64,000 nucleotides of DNA from Paenibacillus polymyxa (lineage in GTDB: Bacteria > Bacillota > Bacilli > Paenibacillales > Paenibacillaceae). Position 1 is the stretch's first letter. Each line of letters starts with the position of its first letter. Below the pieces are notes generated by a model. That model did not search any database, was not told where the DNA came from, and saw only the letters and a program-made list of their open reading frames with translations. Positions 1-8,738 of this stretch are shown one piece after another. The stretch covers positions 2,043,501 through 2,107,500 of the forward strand of contig NZ_CP049783.1 of assembly GCF_015710975.1 (NCBI RefSeq), written 5' to 3'. The position numbers and the translations under genes were made by a program.

Positions 1-1
1 C

Positions 2-82
2 AGTAGGGCGATGAGTTGCCTGTTGGATACTTTCAAAAGGGGAGCGAATGCATGTGCTGCAAGTGAAGGAAGTAACTCATAG
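2..82 (+). CDS. Possible 3' end of an upstream ABC ATPase gene (partial)
   Basis: A reading frame open from the left edge runs to a TAG at 80-82 and would overlap the start of the next gene by about 35 bases. NikD/DppD-type ATPase genes often precede and overlap NikE-type genes, so this may be the tail of such a partner. The visible 26 codons hold no diagnostic motif, so this is inference from context only. The other two frames close within the first 15 bases. Confidence 0.3.
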   Translation, partial: SRAMSCLLDTFKRGANACAASEGSNS

Positions 83-857
83 CTATAGAAAGCGCAAATG
101 GCTGGGCCGCTCCGAATCACGTCTTCCTGTGCTCACTGATGTGTCGCTTACCATAGAGAGCGGATTTTGCCTAGGACTGCTTGGAACCAGTGGAGCGGGT
201 AAAAGCACGCTCGGCAAGGTTATTCTAGGGCTGGAGAAGCCGCAGGAGGGTCAGGTGCTGTTTCAGGGGCAGGACATCTATAATGGAAGTCCTCAAGTAC
301 GCAGGGGATTGCGACGGGATATGCAGGTTGTATTCCAGGACTGCTATTCTGCTGTAAACCCTCGCATGACCGCCGGACAGATTATCGGAGAGCCTTTGGA
401 CAATTACGAGCGGTTATCAGTGCAGGAACAAAAAAGAACGGTAGAAAATCTGCTGGAGCGGGTGGGTCTTAAGCCGGAGGATCGGAATAAATATCCGCAT
501 CAATTCAGCGGCGGACAATTACAGCGGATTAACATTGCACGGGCGATTGCGCTCAGACCCAAGCTGATCGTGCTGGATGAGTCCGTCAGCAGTCTGGATA
601 TGGTTCATCAGATGCGTATTTTATCCCTGTTGGAAGAGCTGAAAACTTCATTTGGATTGTCATATCTGTTTATCACACATGATATTCGAGCGGCTTACGC
701 CGTCTGTGATGGCATTGCTGTGATGGAACAAGGGAAATTAGTCGAGCACTGTGCTGAGAAAGATCAGATTTTTGAATCTGCTCACCCGGCTGTGCAACGT
801 TTAATTTCGTCCATTTTGCCGGAGCATCCAGCAGACCGTCTTCCACTTCATAGATAA
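48..857 (+). CDS. Nickel/oligopeptide-type ABC transporter ATP-binding protein (NikE-like)
   Basis: This 269-residue cytoplasmic ATPase energises a peptide/nickel-family importer. Walker A (GTSGAGKST) lies near residue 46, the ABC signature (SGGQLQR) near 154 and Walker B with its catalytic Glu (LIVLDES) near 174. The stretch DESVSSLDMVHQ and the C-terminal THDI region resemble E. coli NikE more than DppF or OppF, as far as I recall those sequences. The ATG at 48 follows an AAGGGGAGCGA ribosome site. It is the last gene of an operon that enters from the left, because a terminator follows directly. The real substrate could be nickel, another metal-chelate or a peptide, since the permeases and binding protein lie outside the window. 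Confidence 0.8.
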   Translation: MHVLQVKEVTHSYRKRKWLGRSESRLPVLTDVSLTIESGFCLGLLGTSGAGKSTLGKVILGLEKPQEGQVLFQGQDIYNGSPQVRRGLRRDMQVVFQDCYSAVNPRMTAGQIIGEPLDNYERLSVQEQKRTVENLLERVGLKPEDRNKYPHQFSGGQLQRINIARAIALRPKLIVLDESVSSLDMVHQMRILSLLEELKTSFGLSYLFITHDIRAAYAVCDGIAVMEQGKLVEHCAEKDQIFESAHPAVQRLISSILPEHPADRLPLHR

Positions 858-862
858 CAACT

Positions 863-883
863 GACCCGCAAGGGTCTTTTTTT
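863..883 (+). terminator. Intrinsic terminator after the NikE-like gene
   Basis: GACCC-GCAA-GGGTC forms a short perfect hairpin with a GNRA-type loop, followed by seven T residues. It separates the NikE-like operon from the amino acid transporter. Confidence 0.85.
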
Positions 884-923
884 GTGCAGCATCTGGTTAG
901 ATAATCAAAATGAAATTTGCTAG

Positions 924-951
924 TTGTATTATTTGAATAACTCGTTATAAT
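924..951 (+). promoter_or_regulatory. Probable sigma-A promoter of the amino acid importer operon
   Basis: TTGTAT (924-929) and a consensus TATAAT (946-951) are separated by 16 bases, about 45 bases before the binding-protein start. No operator or riboswitch fold was recognised in the short leader. Confidence 0.5.
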
Positions 952-997
952 ATAAAATCATAGTAAATTACTTGGATTTTAAAAGGGGATGTCATTT

Positions 998-1807
998 ATG
1001 AAGAAATCTGCTTGGGTAGCAGCGATTGGGCTATCTCTTGTGTTAATAACGGGTGCCTTGAGTGGTTGTTCCTCGAAGGAAGCGGCATCAGGGGATAAGG
1101 TACTCTATGTGGGGACACAAAATGACTACCCGCCGTTTGCCTTTACGAATGATAAAAATGAGCTGACCGGATACGATGTGGAAGTAGTCAAGGAGATCGA
1201 TAAGAAGCTGGACGGCTATAAGATTGAATTTGTACCTTCGGGCTGGGATGCGATATTCCTTGCGCTGGATGCGAATAAAGTGCAGATCATCGCAGATGAA
1301 GTTGCCAAAAACCCTGAGCGTGAGAAGAAGTATTTGTTCTCGGATGAGTCCTATTTCTCGGCTCAGTCGGTTATTATTGTGAAAAAGGGTAGAACGGATA
1401 TCCATTCTCTCAAGGATTTGGAGGGCAAGAAGGTAGCCGCCTCGGTAGGCGATTCCTATACGCAGTTGCTGGAGCAGTATAATGCGAAGAACGGGAACAA
1501 AATTATTTTAAAATATAATGATACAGGCACTTCGTCCGACAACCTTCAAGATGTGCAAAATGGCCGAGTGGACGCTTATGTGAATGATCCAGTGATGGCG
1601 GCAGCAACGATCAAGAAGGAAGGCTTACAGGTGGAAGCTGTGGGCGAGCCTGTGCAAAGCGATAACATCAATCTAGTGTTCAAGAAGGATAAGCAGGGTG
1701 AAGAACTGAAAGCTAAAATCGACCCGATTATTAAAGAGCTTAAAGCGGACGGAACACTGAAAAAATTGTCTGAACAGTGGACAGGTGGAGAATTTATTCC
1801 TCAGTAA
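998..1807 (+). CDS. Cystine/polar amino acid ABC transporter, substrate-binding lipoprotein
   Basis: This 269-residue extracytoplasmic binding protein starts with a lipoprotein signal: a basic MKK start, a hydrophobic stretch and lipobox LSGC, so it is anchored to the membrane outer face. The mature part follows the family 3 amino acid binding fold (GTQNDYPPFAF near the N-terminus, then GYDVEV). It resembles B. subtilis TcyJ/TcyK, which bind cystine. The ATG at 998 is preferred over the in-frame ATG at 989, because the AAAAGGGG ribosome site at 981-988 abuts the earlier codon but sits nine bases before this one. Permease and ATPase genes follow, giving a complete importer. Cystine is the best guess and glutamine or another polar amino acid is possible. 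Confidence 0.85.
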   Translation: MKKSAWVAAIGLSLVLITGALSGCSSKEAASGDKVLYVGTQNDYPPFAFTNDKNELTGYDVEVVKEIDKKLDGYKIEFVPSGWDAIFLALDANKVQIIADEVAKNPEREKKYLFSDESYFSAQSVIIVKKGRTDIHSLKDLEGKKVAASVGDSYTQLLEQYNAKNGNKIILKYNDTGTSSDNLQDVQNGRVDAYVNDPVMAAATIKKEGLQVEAVGEPVQSDNINLVFKKDKQGEELKAKIDPIIKELKADGTLKKLSEQWTGGEFIPQ

Positions 1808-1837
1808 TCACAATGTAAAGAATAGAGTGGGGTTCCT

Positions 1838-2554
1838 ATGGAAAAGCTGTTTGATTTAGATTATATGCTGAAAAGCCTTCCCCAGATCGTGGAGTATCTC
1901 CCCGTTACATTATGGATTGCGTTTGTCTCCATGCTGCTGGGTGCGATCATCGGGTTAGCTACGGCCTTAATCCGGATATACAAGGTGCCTGTCTTGGCAC
2001 CCTTGTCTACATTGTATGTCTCGTACATCCGGGGAACACCGCTCATTGTGCAGCTGTTTCTCGTATATTACGGAATACCCAAGTTTTTGTATTATTTTCA
2101 GAGCGAATATGGCTTCTTGCAGCAATTCAATGTCTACGTCATTCCACCCGAGCTGTTTGCGTTGCTCTCATTTTCATTGAACCTGGGGGGATATTTGTCG
2201 GAGACGTTCCGGGCAGCGATTCATTCGGTCGATCGGGGACAGTTTGAGGCGGCCAATTCCATCGGAATGAGCCAAACACAGATTATGCTTAAAATTGTAT
2301 TGCCGCAGGCGCTAACGGTGGCTTTGCCCAACCTGGGAAATACGCTGATCAGTACAGTGAAGGATACGTCTTTTATCTTTATGATAGGTGTCGTCGATAT
2401 GATGGGGCAGGCCAAAATTATGGGCGCGCGGGCGTTGGCTTTTTTTGAGGTCTATGTTGCGGTGTCTTTGATCTACTGGCTGGTGTGCATCATAATTGAG
2501 CGCGGGCTTGTTGTGCTGGAGAAACGTATTCGAATTTACGAAAGAAGTGAGTAA
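1838..2554 (+). CDS. Polar amino acid ABC transporter permease
   Basis: This 238-residue membrane protein of the HisMQ family forms the channel of the importer. Several hydrophobic helices are visible. The cytoplasmic EAA loop (around EAANSIGMSQTQIMLKIVLPQA) that docks the ATPase lies near residues 140-160. The YIRGTPLIVQLF segment near residue 65 is typical of this family. It follows the binding-protein gene by 30 bases and precedes the ATPase gene by 4, so the three are one operon. A single permease gene suggests that the channel is a homodimer. Confidence 0.9.
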   Translation: MEKLFDLDYMLKSLPQIVEYLPVTLWIAFVSMLLGAIIGLATALIRIYKVPVLAPLSTLYVSYIRGTPLIVQLFLVYYGIPKFLYYFQSEYGFLQQFNVYVIPPELFALLSFSLNLGGYLSETFRAAIHSVDRGQFEAANSIGMSQTQIMLKIVLPQALTVALPNLGNTLISTVKDTSFIFMIGVVDMMGQAKIMGARALAFFEVYVAVSLIYWLVCIIIERGLVVLEKRIRIYERSE

Positions 2555-2558
2555 GGGC

Positions 2559-3326
2559 ATGATTCAACTTCATCAAATTCATAAGCATTTTGGGCAGCAT
2601 CATGTGTTAAAGGGCATAGACCTGACAGTAGGTAAGGGAGAAGTGGTGGTCATTCTGGGCCCAAGCGGATCGGGGAAGTCCACACTGCTGCGCAGCATTA
2701 ATTTTTTGGAACAGCCGACCAGCGGTAGCATTGAAATTGATGGTCTGAAGGTAGATGCGGCCAAGGCCGGAAAAAAGGACATTCTCGGACTGCGGATGGC
2801 AACGGCAATGGTATTTCAGCAATATCAGCTGTTTAAAAATTTGAATGCACTCCACAACGTGATGATTGGTCTGACCAGTGTGAAAAAGATGGATCGCAAG
2901 CAGGCAAGGGAGATCAGTGAAGGCATTTTGGAAAAGGTCGGGTTAAAGGATCGTATGACCTATTATCCTGCCCAGCTTTCGGGTGGACAGCAGCAGCGTG
3001 TTGCGATTGCCCGAGCTTTGGCGCTGAATCCGCAGGTGCTGTTGTTCGATGAGCCGACATCCTCGCTTGATCCTGAACTGGTGGATGAAGTGCTGTCCGT
3101 GATTCAAAAGGTGGCGAGTGAAGGCAATACGATGATTATTGTCACGCATGAGCTTGGTTTTGCGAGGGATGTAGCGGATCGGGTCGTGCTGATGGAGCAT
3201 GGTGCGATCGTAGAACAGGGACCAGTGGAGCAGTTTTTCAATCATCCGAAGGAAGAACGGACACGGCAATTTTTGGGCAAAGCTTTGGGGCAAAGAACGT
3301 TACAGGAGCAGCCAGCATCGCCATAA
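2559..3326 (+). CDS. Polar amino acid ABC transporter ATP-binding protein
   Basis: This 255-residue ATPase of the GlnQ/TcyN family drives the importer. It carries Walker [11 protein letters not shown]-loop FQQYQLF, signature LSGGQQQR and Walker [15 protein letters not shown], followed by the switch His in THELGFA. The ATG at 2559 is chosen because [12 protein letters not shown] is the usual family start and it lies four bases after the permease stop. Upstream in-frame codons would overlap the permease extensively. It closes the operon, since a large terminator follows. Confidence 0.92.
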   Translation: MIQLHQIHKHFGQHHVLKGIDLTVGKGEVVVILGPSGSGKSTLLRSINFLEQPTSGSIEIDGLKVDAAKAGKKDILGLRMATAMVFQQYQLFKNLNALHNVMIGLTSVKKMDRKQAREISEGILEKVGLKDRMTYYPAQLSGGQQQRVAIARALALNPQVLLFDEPTSSLDPELVDEVLSVIQKVASEGNTMIIVTHELGFARDVADRVVLMEHGAIVEQGPVEQFFNHPKEERTRQFLGKALGQRTLQEQPASP

Positions 3327-3383
3327 AAGTACGTGAATGGGTTAAAGGTATGTGCAGTGCTGTAGATTCATTGCAACTATCGT

Positions 3384-3447
3384 AAAAAGCACGCTAAACA
3401 AGTCGCGGGAGGCAGGAAAGTCGGCGCTTGTTTTGCCGTGCTTTTTT
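3384..3447 (+). terminator. Terminator of the amino acid importer operon
   Basis: AAAAAGCACG at 3384-3393 pairs with CGTGCTTTTTT at 3437-3447, and an inner AACAAG/CTTGTT pair extends the stem. The A-rich left arm and T-run on the right suggest it may work in both directions. Confidence 0.8.
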
Positions 3448-3556
3448 AGCTTTACATTCGAAATTATTTTCCGTTGCAAAGTAGCTAATCACCCTTATTC
3501 ATGATAAATTCTAAGAACAATAAAGTGAAGTTGTAATCGGGAAGGAACATTGGCAA

Positions 3557-4570
3557 ATGAAAAAGGTTCTGTTCATTAATACCGGAGGGACAATTTCCTC
3601 CTCCTATCAGGAAAACGGTCTGACTCCAACCCAATCGGCTGAAAATATTTTGGCTGAAATTCCGGAGCTCCAGGAAATATGTGAGATTGATGCCTACAAT
3701 CTGATGAGCATTGATAGCACCAATACACAGCCAGAGGATTGGGCTTCCATCGCCCGGATGGTACATCGTTCGCTCGATCAATACGACGGTATTGTTATTG
3801 CGCATGGCACGGATACGATGGCTTATACAGCTTCAGCCCTGAGCTTCATGTTGGGCACCGTAGACAAACCCGTCGTTGTGACAGGTTCGCAGGTATCGAT
3901 ATTGGCGGAGCACAGCGATTCCAAAAAGAATGTAATTGACTCATTCCTGACCGCATGTGGCGAGGTGGCAGGGGTCTTTGTCGTGTTTAATGGAAAAATT
4001 ATCAACGGCAGCCGCAGCTCGAAAATCAGAACACGCAGCTATAACGCCTTTGAGAGTATTAACTATCCGTACATCGGTCTCGTGGAAAACGGTAAGGTGG
4101 TCTATACAGAGGGCGTATTTGCAAATCGTGATACCGTTCGTCACCCGTACAATGACGGCTATGCCTCTGAAGTATTTCTGCTTAGGCTGATTCCGGGTAC
4201 AAATCCGGCGATTTTCGATGCTATTCAGAGCTTGGGCTATAAAGGTATCGTCATTGAGGGCTTTGGTATGGGGGGCGTACCTTTTAAAGAGAGAAGTCTC
4301 ATCAACAAAATTGAGGAGCTGATGAAGGACGGTATGAGTATTGTCGTCACCACGCAATGTCCTTATGAGGGCGGGGACCTGACGATTTATGAGGTAGGGC
4401 AGAAGGTGCTGGAAAAGGGTGTTATTCCGGGGTATGACATGACAACAGAAGCGCTGGTAACGAAAATGATGTGGGCGTTGGGCCAGACGACTGACCCGGC
4501 TGAGGTAGCCAAGATTATGGCAACGAACTACGCGGACGAAGTGTCCCTACCTGCGGATACAGCTTCCTGA
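3557..4570 (+). CDS. ansA: L-asparaginase, type I (cytoplasmic)
   Basis: This 337-residue protein hydrolyses L-asparagine to aspartate and ammonia. Both family signatures are present: the TGGTI motif with the nucleophilic Thr near residue 12, and the HGTDTM motif with the second catalytic Thr-Asp pair near residue 84. There is no signal peptide, which fits the cytoplasmic type I enzyme rather than the periplasmic type II. Length is normal. The gene is monocistronic, with its own upstream region after the importer terminator. It sits beside an amino acid importer, so a joint role in nitrogen supply is possible but not shown. Confidence 0.92.
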   Translation: MKKVLFINTGGTISSSYQENGLTPTQSAENILAEIPELQEICEIDAYNLMSIDSTNTQPEDWASIARMVHRSLDQYDGIVIAHGTDTMAYTASALSFMLGTVDKPVVVTGSQVSILAEHSDSKKNVIDSFLTACGEVAGVFVVFNGKIINGSRSSKIRTRSYNAFESINYPYIGLVENGKVVYTEGVFANRDTVRHPYNDGYASEVFLLRLIPGTNPAIFDAIQSLGYKGIVIEGFGMGGVPFKERSLINKIEELMKDGMSIVVTTQCPYEGGDLTIYEVGQKVLEKGVIPGYDMTTEALVTKMMWALGQTTDPAEVAKIMATNYADEVSLPADTAS

Positions 4571-4608
4571 TAGGAAGCTGATTTCCGAAGGTACGGGCTA
4601 ACTACTGG

Positions 4609-5556
4609 CTAACGCCGAGCTTGCTCCAGTCTGTTTTTAATCTCAATGGCCATTTCCAGTGCTTGTACGGCCGACTCCAATGGAATCAGACATTCCGCAT
4701 GTCCGCCAAAGCAATCAAGTGCATGATCCCAACTTTTTTCGTATGGATTGGCGGATTCGAGGTTGATTTTTTGCTGTCCTGATGCGGTATACTCAAATAA
4801 TGCGGTGGGTATGGGATCGTTTTCGTCACTCTCATGAAATACCAGCTTGGCTTTTTCAAAATAAGCTTCATAGGCCACCGTGAAAGGATAGCTTTTTGGC
4901 ATATGGGAAGAAGCGATGACTTCTGTGAATGTATCCCGATGCTGAAAATAAGCCCGAACTTGTGCCTGTTCGGGATGGACTACCTCTGTACCCCACACTG
5001 TATATGGATCACATGGACCCCATAGCCAGGTGAATAAATCCAGTTCATGAATCATGAACTGCGTAGGGATGGAACTTAGTCCAAGGTCTCCCCACAGGGG
5101 AGGGGTTTCTCTTTTTAAGGACAAGGAAATGAGTTTTCCGTATTTTTGTTGGTGATAAGCCTCGTACAGATAGGTATAGGCAGGATCAAACTTAATGAAC
5201 TGGTTGACCAGAATCTTTTTGTTATATTGCTTCTCAGCTTGTTGCATAAGAAGAGCATCTTCGAGATGAAAGCAAACCGGTGTTTCACAAAATACATGCT
5301 TCCCGTGCTTTAGCGCATCAATGGCATGTGACCTATGCAGGTGGGAGGGCAGGCATAGATCGACGATATCCACGTCCGGATCCAGCAGAATATCCTCTAT
5401 ATTTTGTGTGACTTCTACGTTTAGCTCCTCTTTCAATTTTTGCAGCTTGGTTTCGTTCCTTCCAAATACAATGAGTCTGTTTACCTTGGGATGGTTGTTT
5501 AACAGCGAGGCATGATACGCGCCGAATCCCGTCCCCAAAATTCCAATATTCATCAT
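4609..5556 (-). CDS. Gfo/Idh/MocA-family oxidoreductase
   Basis: This 315-residue NAD(P)-dependent oxidoreductase has an N-terminal Rossmann fold (GILGTGFGAYHA at residues 5-16) and the C-terminal alpha/beta domain of the family. The usual EKP substrate/cofactor motif appears as CETP near residue 92, so the catalytic Lys seen in many members is replaced. The ATG at 5556 follows AAAGGGG by eight bases. The gene is divergent from the WYL regulator at 5669, with about 110 bases between them, so that regulator may control it. Substrates in this family are sugars, inositols or their derivatives, and none can be assigned here. Confidence 0.8.
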   Translation of the reverse strand: MMNIGILGTGFGAYHASLLNNHPKVNRLIVFGRNETKLQKLKEELNVEVTQNIEDILLDPDVDIVDLCLPSHLHRSHAIDALKHGKHVFCETPVCFHLEDALLMQQAEKQYNKKILVNQFIKFDPAYTYLYEAYHQQKYGKLISLSLKRETPPLWGDLGLSSIPTQFMIHELDLFTWLWGPCDPYTVWGTEVVHPEQAQVRAYFQHRDTFTEVIASSHMPKSYPFTVAYEAYFEKAKLVFHESDENDPIPTALFEYTASGQQKINLESANPYEKSWDHALDCFGGHAECLIPLESAVQALEMAIEIKNRLEQARR

Positions 5557-5668
5557 CCATTACACCCCTTTACTTCTATGATACACACCTATTGCTGCCA
5601 ACAGGGTGTCAACAATCTTTGCATCATCTTTTCATTTCGGGTTAACCATCTATTGTGGAGGTATGATT

Positions 5669-6628
5669 GTGAGACTGCATCGTTTAATCGCGATTTTATT
5701 ATGTATCGAATCTAGAGGGAGAATGAAGGCCAGGGAATTGGCGTTGGCACTGGAAACCTCTGTACGCTCCATTTACAGGGATATCGACCTTCTGGCTGAA
5801 GCAGGAGTTCCGATTGTTACCGCATCCGGTCCGAAGGGCGGAATTTATTTAATGGAGGGTTATACGGCAAACCTGAAGCAGTTGAATGGCGGGGATGTCA
5901 TTCAGTTGTATTTAACGGGGATGGGCATTTATACGGGCGGGTCCACGGAATCGGGTTTGAAGTTAAAGAATACTTTGCTCAAACTGGAACAGACGATGCC
6001 GGCCCCCTATCAGTCCGATATTCAAAAAGCCAAAGCTCGGTTTTATTTTGATGATACACCGTGGTGGACGGAACGTATAGCGATTCCTTGCCTGGAAGCC
6101 GTGAGAGCGGCAGTATGGGGGTCCTATAAAATAACTATACAATATGAGAAAGCTGACGGCTCTTGCACTTCTCGCCATGTACATCCCTATGGACTTGTGG
6201 TGAAAAAAGGAGATTGGTATCTTATTGCCTTTTGTGAAGTCGGGCAGGAGATTCGGACTTTTAAGTGTGAGCGAATTATGGAGGTTCAGCCGTCTGTTGA
6301 AGTCTTTAAGGTTCCTGAGGATTTTTCACTGGAATATTATTGGACAAGTAAAGAAAGCGCTTTTAAGCAGCTTTGTAGAGAGAAAGAATACTATCCTGTT
6401 CTGGTCCGAGCGACTAAGAAGCACGCTGGAATACTAGCGAAAAGGATGGAAATCATCCAGTCTGTACAGGAAGGCAATCACTTCATTCTAACCGTCAACA
6501 TGTATAGCTATGAAGCGGCCTGCCGCGATGCGATGGATTGGATCGGCCGGGTTGAAATCGTGGAGCCTGCAATACTCCGACAGTTTGTGAAGGAGGAAAT
6601 TAGCCGACTCCAGAGGATATACGGTTAA
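5669..6628 (+). CDS. HTH-11/WYL-domain transcriptional regulator
   Basis: This 319-residue DNA-binding protein has an N-terminal winged helix (residues 1-60, with RSIYRDIDLL as the recognition segment) and a central to C-terminal WYL domain (about 130-310, with VHPYGLVVKKGDWYLIAF). WYL domains often sense a ligand or nucleic acid. The GTG at 5669 is chosen because GTGGAGGT lies seven bases upstream and MRLHRLIAILL is the normal family start. Upstream ATG choices lack a properly spaced ribosome site. Its divergent neighbour, the Gfo/Idh/MocA oxidoreductase, is the most likely target along with itself. Confidence 0.85.
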   Translation: MRLHRLIAILLCIESRGRMKARELALALETSVRSIYRDIDLLAEAGVPIVTASGPKGGIYLMEGYTANLKQLNGGDVIQLYLTGMGIYTGGSTESGLKLKNTLLKLEQTMPAPYQSDIQKAKARFYFDDTPWWTERIAIPCLEAVRAAVWGSYKITIQYEKADGSCTSRHVHPYGLVVKKGDWYLIAFCEVGQEIRTFKCERIMEVQPSVEVFKVPEDFSLEYYWTSKESAFKQLCREKEYYPVLVRATKKHAGILAKRMEIIQSVQEGNHFILTVNMYSYEAACRDAMDWIGRVEIVEPAILRQFVKEEISRLQRIYG

Positions 6629-6641
6629 ATCATCAAAAAAA

Positions 6642-6665
6642 CATCTGCCTATAGCAGATGCTTTT
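6642..6665. terminator. Bidirectional terminator between convergent genes
   Basis: CATCTGC-CTATA-GCAGATG forms a perfect 7-bp stem with an A-run on the left and CTTTTG on the right. It separates the WYL regulator from the convergent small gene. Confidence 0.75.
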
Positions 6666-6670
6666 GCTTG

Positions 6671-6916
6671 TTAAGTCCAGGCCCAGAGGAATGCATCACG
6701 ATCCCAGGCGATTCGGCCACCATGTAGCTTGCGAAATGCCTTTTTGATTTCTTTTTCCAAAGATACATGACCATGCTCGCTTATAAACACATACTGCTCT
6801 CCGTATTCAGAGCGTACATATGCAATGGCATCTTCTTGTTTCAGAGTGCCCACTTCACGGATTTGCGCGACCATCCATTGTGCAATTTGTTGTTCTATAG
6901 TTGGGGTGTTGTCCAT
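6671..6916 (-). CDS. Small conserved hypothetical protein, 81 aa
   Basis: This 81-residue protein is soluble and charged, with no signal or membrane segment. Its order is a helical N-terminal half (IEQQIAQWMVAQIREV), a middle segment starting QEDAIAYVRSEYG, and a Trp-rich C-terminus (IAWDRDAFLWAW). AAAGGA lies about nine bases before the ATG, so the gene looks real. It is convergent with the WYL regulator. I do not recognise a function. The helix-turn layout could suit a small DNA- or protein-binding protein, but no catalytic motif is visible. Confidence 0.65.
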   Translation of the reverse strand: MDNTPTIEQQIAQWMVAQIREVGTLKQEDAIAYVRSEYGEQYVFISEHGHVSLEKEIKKAFRKLHGGRIAWDRDAFLWAWT

Positions 6917-7127
6917 TTGTCGTATCCTTTCCTGCGACCGATTGGTTGTAGCTGTTCAGCTCGCCTCCTGTAGTATACGGCAATTCGGAGAATTATTGAA
7001 TTTTTTGATATAAATGTACTTATGCAGTTGGCTAAGTGGGCTTTCTTTTGTATAATTAAGGGAATATTCACGGGAATTTTCTTTTTTTGTATTGAAATCA
7101 TGCAAGTTATCCCTGGGGGTGCCTGAT

Positions 7128-8528
7128 TTGAAGGAAACAACCACTATTCGCGCAGAGCTGGAGCAGTACATCAGACGAGAAGGAATTACGATTAGTAAGT
7201 TTGGGGAGAACACAGGTATTAATGCAGGAACAATCAGTGCCATTATCAACGGTAACCGGCCAATTGCGATGCTGCTGCTGGATCGGATTGCTGCAGGCAT
7301 GGGGCTTGAAGAAGGAAGCCTCTATGAGCTATACATTGATGAATTTATACGGAATACGGCACCGAATTGGCGACGGGTTCGGCCCTTTTTGCATCGCTGT
7401 GCAGAGCTGAACAAACTCGATTGTATTAAGCAAGTCGTGGAGTTTATCATGGACTATCTCATATACGCCCCGGCTTTGTTTGAGACAGCGGAAGAATTAT
7501 TCAGCGAAGGTAGGTTGGAGGCTGCGGCCATTATTTATAAAAATGTCGCGGAAAGTGAGAAGTATCAACATTCGGAGCGGCTGGCGCTCTGCCAATACCG
7601 TTTATTTACGATTACCGTTGGCGATGACCAGGATGAAAATTTATGGGCAGCCACACATTTTGAAAGCTTTGTAGAGCGATTGGGTGAGGCAGACCAACTG
7701 GATGCCTTAAGAGATTTGGCTAATACGTATGCCTCCTTGCGGCGTTGGGATAAAGTAGAATGGTTTGCTGAAAAAATGGCTCAAAAAGCCAAACTACAAT
7801 ACGAGCAAAAATACGGAAATACCAGAAAATCAGAGCGTGGCAAGGAACCTAAGGGCCCTTTGTTTATGTATATTGTATACTCTTACGTACTCCGTGCCGG
7901 GGTGTGGGATGAGCGCGGGGATTATCAGAAGGCACTGGAATATGTATCCCTATACTCTGATTTGAGCTGGGTGCAAGAGGACACGGAGGAAGCTCGGCAT
8001 TTGAAGGCCCTTTGTAGCAACTGGGCTGAGGCCAACAGATATTTGTATCAGTTGATGTCCGGTAGCCTGGATGTGATTCCACAGTATGTAAATTATTTGG
8101 AAAAAAATGAGGGCGAAATTCTGGTGGGGTTACATAAGATAATGGTAGCGGCCAACCGTTATGATTTTAATGTAGATCATGTACTGCAGCACTTTGAAAA
8201 ACAAATTGAGGCATTTGCAGATCAGCATGCCAAGGTAGGCACCTATACCGAGCAAATGTCAGCAGATCTCTATGCACGATTTTTGGCAGAGATGGCTTGT
8301 TACGATCTCAACAAACATCGTTATTCCAAAGGTATGAAATTCCTGCTTGAGAGCCTTTCCTATTCTGTCGTGCTGAATGGTAATCCTGTCACCATCAAGT
8401 GTGTAGGACTATTTGAAAAGTATCGGCATACTGCCACTTCTGAGGACAAAGAGGAATATAAAAACTTACTTGGAGAGGTAGAGTACATCTATGATAAAAA
8501 AGATCGTTTTTTCTCTGCTCGCATTTAA
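7128..8528 (+). CDS. XRE-type HTH/TPR quorum-sensing receptor (RRNPP, AloR-like)
   Basis: This 466-residue regulator has an N-terminal XRE helix-turn-helix (residues 5-60, with ISKFGENTGINAGTISAIIN). A long all-helical region of tetratricopeptide-like repeats follows to the end. That plan is shared by Rap/NprR/PlcR/AimR peptide receptors and by the AloR receptors described in Paenibacillus. The TTG at 7128 is chosen because CTGGGGGTG lies six bases upstream; the TTG at 7092 has no site. The 3' end overlaps a small secreted-peptide gene by 38 bases, which is the classic receptor-plus-peptide layout. It is therefore expected to bind DNA in a way altered by re-imported peptide. Targets are unknown. 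Confidence 0.85.
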   Translation: MKETTTIRAELEQYIRREGITISKFGENTGINAGTISAIINGNRPIAMLLLDRIAAGMGLEEGSLYELYIDEFIRNTAPNWRRVRPFLHRCAELNKLDCIKQVVEFIMDYLIYAPALFETAEELFSEGRLEAAAIIYKNVAESEKYQHSERLALCQYRLFTITVGDDQDENLWAATHFESFVERLGEADQLDALRDLANTYASLRRWDKVEWFAEKMAQKAKLQYEQKYGNTRKSERGKEPKGPLFMYIVYSYVLRAGVWDERGDYQKALEYVSLYSDLSWVQEDTEEARHLKALCSNWAEANRYLYQLMSGSLDVIPQYVNYLEKNEGEILVGLHKIMVAANRYDFNVDHVLQHFEKQIEAFADQHAKVGTYTEQMSADLYARFLAEMACYDLNKHRYSKGMKFLLESLSYSVVLNGNPVTIKCVGLFEKYRHTATSEDKEEYKNLLGEVEYIYDKKDRFFSARI

Positions 8529-8643
8529 TGTTTTTATCCTATTGAATTTTCCACCCGTCACCCCTCCTATAGAAGACCCTAGCGATGTCCACAGTCATGG
8601 GCTGGGGGGATGGGCATTGTCATCTCCTGAACCATCGGCTTAG
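8491..8643 (+). CDS. Secreted signalling propeptide (AloP-like), 50 aa
   Basis: This 50-residue protein begins MIKKIVFSLLAFNVF, a short basic start plus a hydrophobic core that makes a signal peptide. A Pro-rich acidic linker and a C-terminal part with VHSHGLGGWALSSPEPSA follow. The gene overlaps the last 38 bases of the receptor gene in another frame, and AGAGAGGT lies about 11 bases upstream of the ATG. By analogy with NprX, PapR and the Paenibacillus Alo peptides, the export product would be trimmed to a short peptide, taken up again and bound by the TPR receptor. The SHGLGG segment is a plausible mature core. The exact cleavage points are inference. Confidence 0.75.
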   Translation: MIKKIVFSLLAFNVFILLNFPPVTPPIEDPSDVHSHGLGGWALSSPEPSA

Positions 8644-8660
8644 AGGGTCTAGATAACATT

Positions 8661-8698
8661 AAAAAAGGTATTCTCTTATGAAGAGGATACCTTTTTTA
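8661..8698. terminator. Terminator after the receptor/peptide operon
   Basis: AAAAAAGGTAT-CTCTT pairs with AAGAG-ATACCTTTTTT around an ATG loop, with one mismatch. The symmetrical A and T runs suggest it serves both the peptide operon and the convergent SgrR-like gene. Confidence 0.85.
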
Positions 8699-8738
8699 TT
8701 TGCAAGTGCATTTGAAGGTTGAAGGAGCGTCCTTGCCG

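Noticed and set aside
884-988. S-box or cystine riboswitch before the amino acid importer
   Set aside because: The leader is too short (about 40 bases after the promoter) and shows no conserved riboswitch core.
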